From contig NZ_CP109000.1 of NCBI RefSeq assembly GCF_036226605.1, forward strand, positions 7,932,501 to 7,996,500: a DNA stretch of 64,000 nt, read 5' to 3'. The notes beneath the pieces are model-generated. The model saw only the letters and a program-made list of their open reading frames with translations, made no database searches and was not told the DNA's origin. The translations under genes were made by a program, and so were the position numbers. This DNA is from Streptomyces sp. NBC_00704 (GTDB taxonomy: Bacteria > Actinomycetota > Actinomycetes > Streptomycetales > Streptomycetaceae). Positions 62,322 to 64,000 of the stretch are shown here, piece after piece (positions within the stretch are counted from its first letter, which is position 1; the number at the start of each line of letters is the position of its first letter).

Positions 62322-63371
62322 CGAGCTCGTGCATGGTTGGCGGTGAGACGTCGAGCTCTTGATCGTTGATCATGGTTGTGTGGTGGGGAACTCGACTCGT
62401 GCACTGGTCATCAGCAACCGGAGGATCACGGGCCTGACGGCCGATGTGATCGCTGAACTCGTCGCCGAAGTCGGCCCGTTGTGGCATCAACGCCACCAGA
62501 CCAGGCTTGCCTCCCGGCAGCGGAAGCGGGCCATGGGCGCCGGCGCGAAGCACCGGCTGGTGTTCGTCGACCGACTGCTGGCCACTCTCGTCCATCTCCG
62601 TCACGGAACCACCCACGACGTGCTGGCCTGCTGGTTTGGCGTGGACCGCTCGACCATCACCCGGGCCATCAACGAGGTGCGGCCCCTGCTCGCCGAGCGA
62701 GGGTGCACCATCAGCCCCGACGTACGGCTGCGGACTCTGGCCGAAGTCGTCGACCATCTCGGCGCGACCGGAAAGACCGGCATCATCGACGGCACCGAGA
62801 TCCGGGTCCGGCGGCCGGCCCAAGGGCGAAAGGACCGGGACAAGTTCATCTCCGGGAAGAACAAGCAGAACGCCGTCAAGTCCATGGTGGTCACGGACGG
62901 CGAAGGACGCGTGCTGTGGTGCAGCCCGACCAAGCCCGGGAGTTGCGCGGACATCACCCATGCGCGCCAGTTGGGGCTGGTGGGGCTCCTGGCCGGTGGG
63001 CCTGCGGTCAAGATCCTCGCCGATGCCGGCTACCAGGGGCTCGGCGCGCAGACCGGCGGACGTGTAGTGACACCACCGCACCGCAAGTTCAAGAAGAACG
63101 CCCCGGACTGGTACGAGGAGATGTACGAGCGCCAGCGCAAGGCGCATTCCTCACGCCGTATCCGGGTCGAGCACGGCATTGCACACCTGAAGAACTGGCG
63201 GGCACTGGCCCGCCACCTCGGGCGCCGCGAGCACATGAGCGACACGGTCCGAGCCATCGCCGGCCTGCTGTCCCACCAGCAAATAGCGGACCTGACATCG
63301 GCCCAGCAGATGTGAACCCCGGGCCCCCACCGAAGTCCTCGACGTCTCACCGCCAACCATGCACGAGCTCG
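62322..63371 (+). mobile_element. ISL2-group element, copy 3 (1050 bp)
   Basis: Same orientation as copy 2 and base-identical to it as far as I compared by eye. The flanks are TTA on the left (62319-62321) and TAA on the right (63372-63374), the same mismatched pair as copy 2. A sequence GGGCTGTCCCGCAAAG follows, resembling the end of yet another IS5-type element. Confidence 0.92.
62359..63315 (+). CDS. ISL2-group transposase, copy 3
   Basis: Identical 318-residue protein to copies 1 and 2 and intact. Long antisense open frames over all three copies are shadows and not genes. Confidence 0.93.
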   Translation: MIVDHGCVVGNSTRALVISNRRITGLTADVIAELVAEVGPLWHQRHQTRLASRQRKRAMGAGAKHRLVFVDRLLATLVHLRHGTTHDVLACWFGVDRSTITRAINEVRPLLAERGCTISPDVRLRTLAEVVDHLGATGKTGIIDGTEIRVRRPAQGRKDRDKFISGKNKQNAVKSMVVTDGEGRVLWCSPTKPGSCADITHARQLGLVGLLAGGPAVKILADAGYQGLGAQTGGRVVTPPHRKFKKNAPDWYEEMYERQRKAHSSRRIRVEHGIAHLKNWRALARHLGRREHMSDTVRAIAGLLSHQQIADLTSAQQM

Positions 63372-63374
63372 TAA

Positions 63375-63480
63375 GGGCTGTCCCGCAAAGATCTTGACTC
63401 CGAGTACCGAGCAGCCTGAAGAGCCGGTGAGGTGCTCAGCCGGTGGTTCGTGAGGTGTCCAGGGACCGGGCGAAGTCGGC
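63375..63480. other. Remnant of an IS5-type end between two elements
   Basis: GGGCTGTCCCGCAAAG at the left resembles the terminal repeat of the degenerate element at 61452 (GACTTGTCCCGTAA). No coding sequence is seen before the IS3 element. Confidence 0.35.
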
Positions 63481-63512
63481 GAGGGGCCTTGACCCGGAAT
63501 CTTGGACACGGG

Positions 63513-64000
63513 CTATGCGGCTTGGGCCAGGGTAGTTGATGTTGTGTCGAGTGCTGTCTCGTAGGCGATGGGACTGCGTTGTCCGAGGCGGGAATGACGG
63601 CGTCGGGTGTTGTAGCGGTTGAGCCAGCGGAACGCGTCGAGACGGGCCTCGCGTTCGCTGGACCAGTGCTTTCGGCCCTGAAGCGTCTCGCGTTTGAACG
63701 TCGCGTTGAAGGACTCGGCGAGCGCGTTGTCCGCCGAGCTGCCGATCGCGCTCATGGACTGGCGGACGCCGGCCTGGCGGCAGGCGTCGGCGAAGGCCCG
63801 GTTGGTGTACTGGGCTCCGTGGTCGGTGTGCAGGACCGCCCCGGCAAGGCTGCCGCGGGTCCGTTCGGCGGCGGCCAGGGCGCCGGTGACGAGGTCGGTG
63901 CGCATGTGGTCCGCGATCGACCAGCCTGCCAGGCGGCGTGAGGCGAGGTCGATGACGGTGGCCAAATACAGGAACTTCCCGCCGTCCAGCGGGAGATAGG
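63513..64000 (-). CDS. IS3-family OrfB transposase, cut by window edge
   Basis: The C-terminal ~162 residues of an IS3 integrase-type transposase are visible. YLPLDGGKFLYLATVIDLASRRLAGWSIADHMRTDLV has the first Asp in VIDL. LHTDHGAQYTNRAFADACRQAGVRQSMSAIGSSADNALAESFNATFKRE has the second Asp and the Glu, and DAFRWLNRYNTRRRHSRLGQRSPIAYE is the usual tail. No frameshift is seen in this part. The IS end is probably near 63486-63515 (TGACCCGGAATCTTGGACAC). It is a different element from the IS3 at 13.6 kb. Confidence 0.9.
   Translation of the reverse strand, partial: YLPLDGGKFLYLATVIDLASRRLAGWSIADHMRTDLVTGALAAAERTRGSLAGAVLHTDHGAQYTNRAFADACRQAGVRQSMSAIGSSADNALAESFNATFKRETLQGRKHWSSEREARLDAFRWLNRYNTRRRHSRLGQRSPIAYETALDTTSTTLAQAA

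Overview
The window is high-GC DNA of clear Streptomyces (or close actinomycete) character: GC-rich third codon positions, GTG and TTG starts, genes joined by ATGA overlaps, class II DAHP synthase, F420-dependent enzymes and many actinobacterial IS families. It falls into four blocks.

Block 1 (1-8955) is an anaerobic or dormancy-type respiration island. A minus-strand narGHJI operon (narI cut by the window edge) is followed by a hemerythrin-like protein and a NarK-type nitrate/nitrite carrier. A divergent PPOX-fold flavin-binding protein lies beyond. The narK/PPOX spacer holds three 14-bp GGG-N8-CCC palindromes of the DevR/DosR (OsdR) type, two of them exactly 21 bp apart, which suggests hypoxia/NO control.

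Block 2 (about 9000-19780) is an insertion-sequence graveyard with IS982, IS701, IS5, IS3, IS1380 and ISL2-group elements, mostly frameshifted. Several insertions can be reconstructed base by base from their target duplications. They include a lipoprotein gene split at codon 4 and an ISL2-group element that landed in the target duplication of an IS1380 element. Shreds of an NRPS adenylation domain and an alanine racemase remain at 19.3-19.5 kb.

Block 3 (19781-30817) is a polymorphic-toxin locus. It has a secreted LamG/jelly-roll protein, a 2304-residue secreted RHS/YD-repeat protein ending in a Hint protease-like domain and a ~125-residue C-terminal toxin (probably an ADP-ribosyltransferase-like fold), and a small downstream gene that is the natural immunity candidate.

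Block 4 (32029-59792) is a complete pyrrolobenzodiazepine (PBD) biosynthetic cluster. Gene content and order agree with the tomaymycin type (tomA to tomP order recognised from memory, not by a search). Chorismate-derived anthranilate is supplied by TomC (DAHP synthase) and TomD/TomP (anthranilate synthase family). It is decorated by TomO, TomE/TomF and TomG and activated by TomA (A-T). The hydropyrrole unit comes from tyrosine through TomI, TomH, TomL, TomK and TomJ, with TomN of uncertain role, and is loaded by TomB (C-A-T-reductase). TomB condenses the two units and releases an aldehyde that cyclises to the imine/carbinolamine PBD. TomM, a UvrA-like protein, is the self-resistance candidate against DNA adducts. 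A flavin amine oxidase, a MarR regulator and an NmrA-type reductase flank the core.

Beyond 59.8 kb the cluster ends in gene debris (WYL and Nudix fragments), two more identical copies of the 1050-bp ISL2-group element enclosing a degenerate ~867-bp IS, and an IS3 transposase running off the window. The copy at 18 kb is inverted relative to the two at 60-63 kb, so the RHS locus and the whole PBD cluster sit between long inverted repeats.
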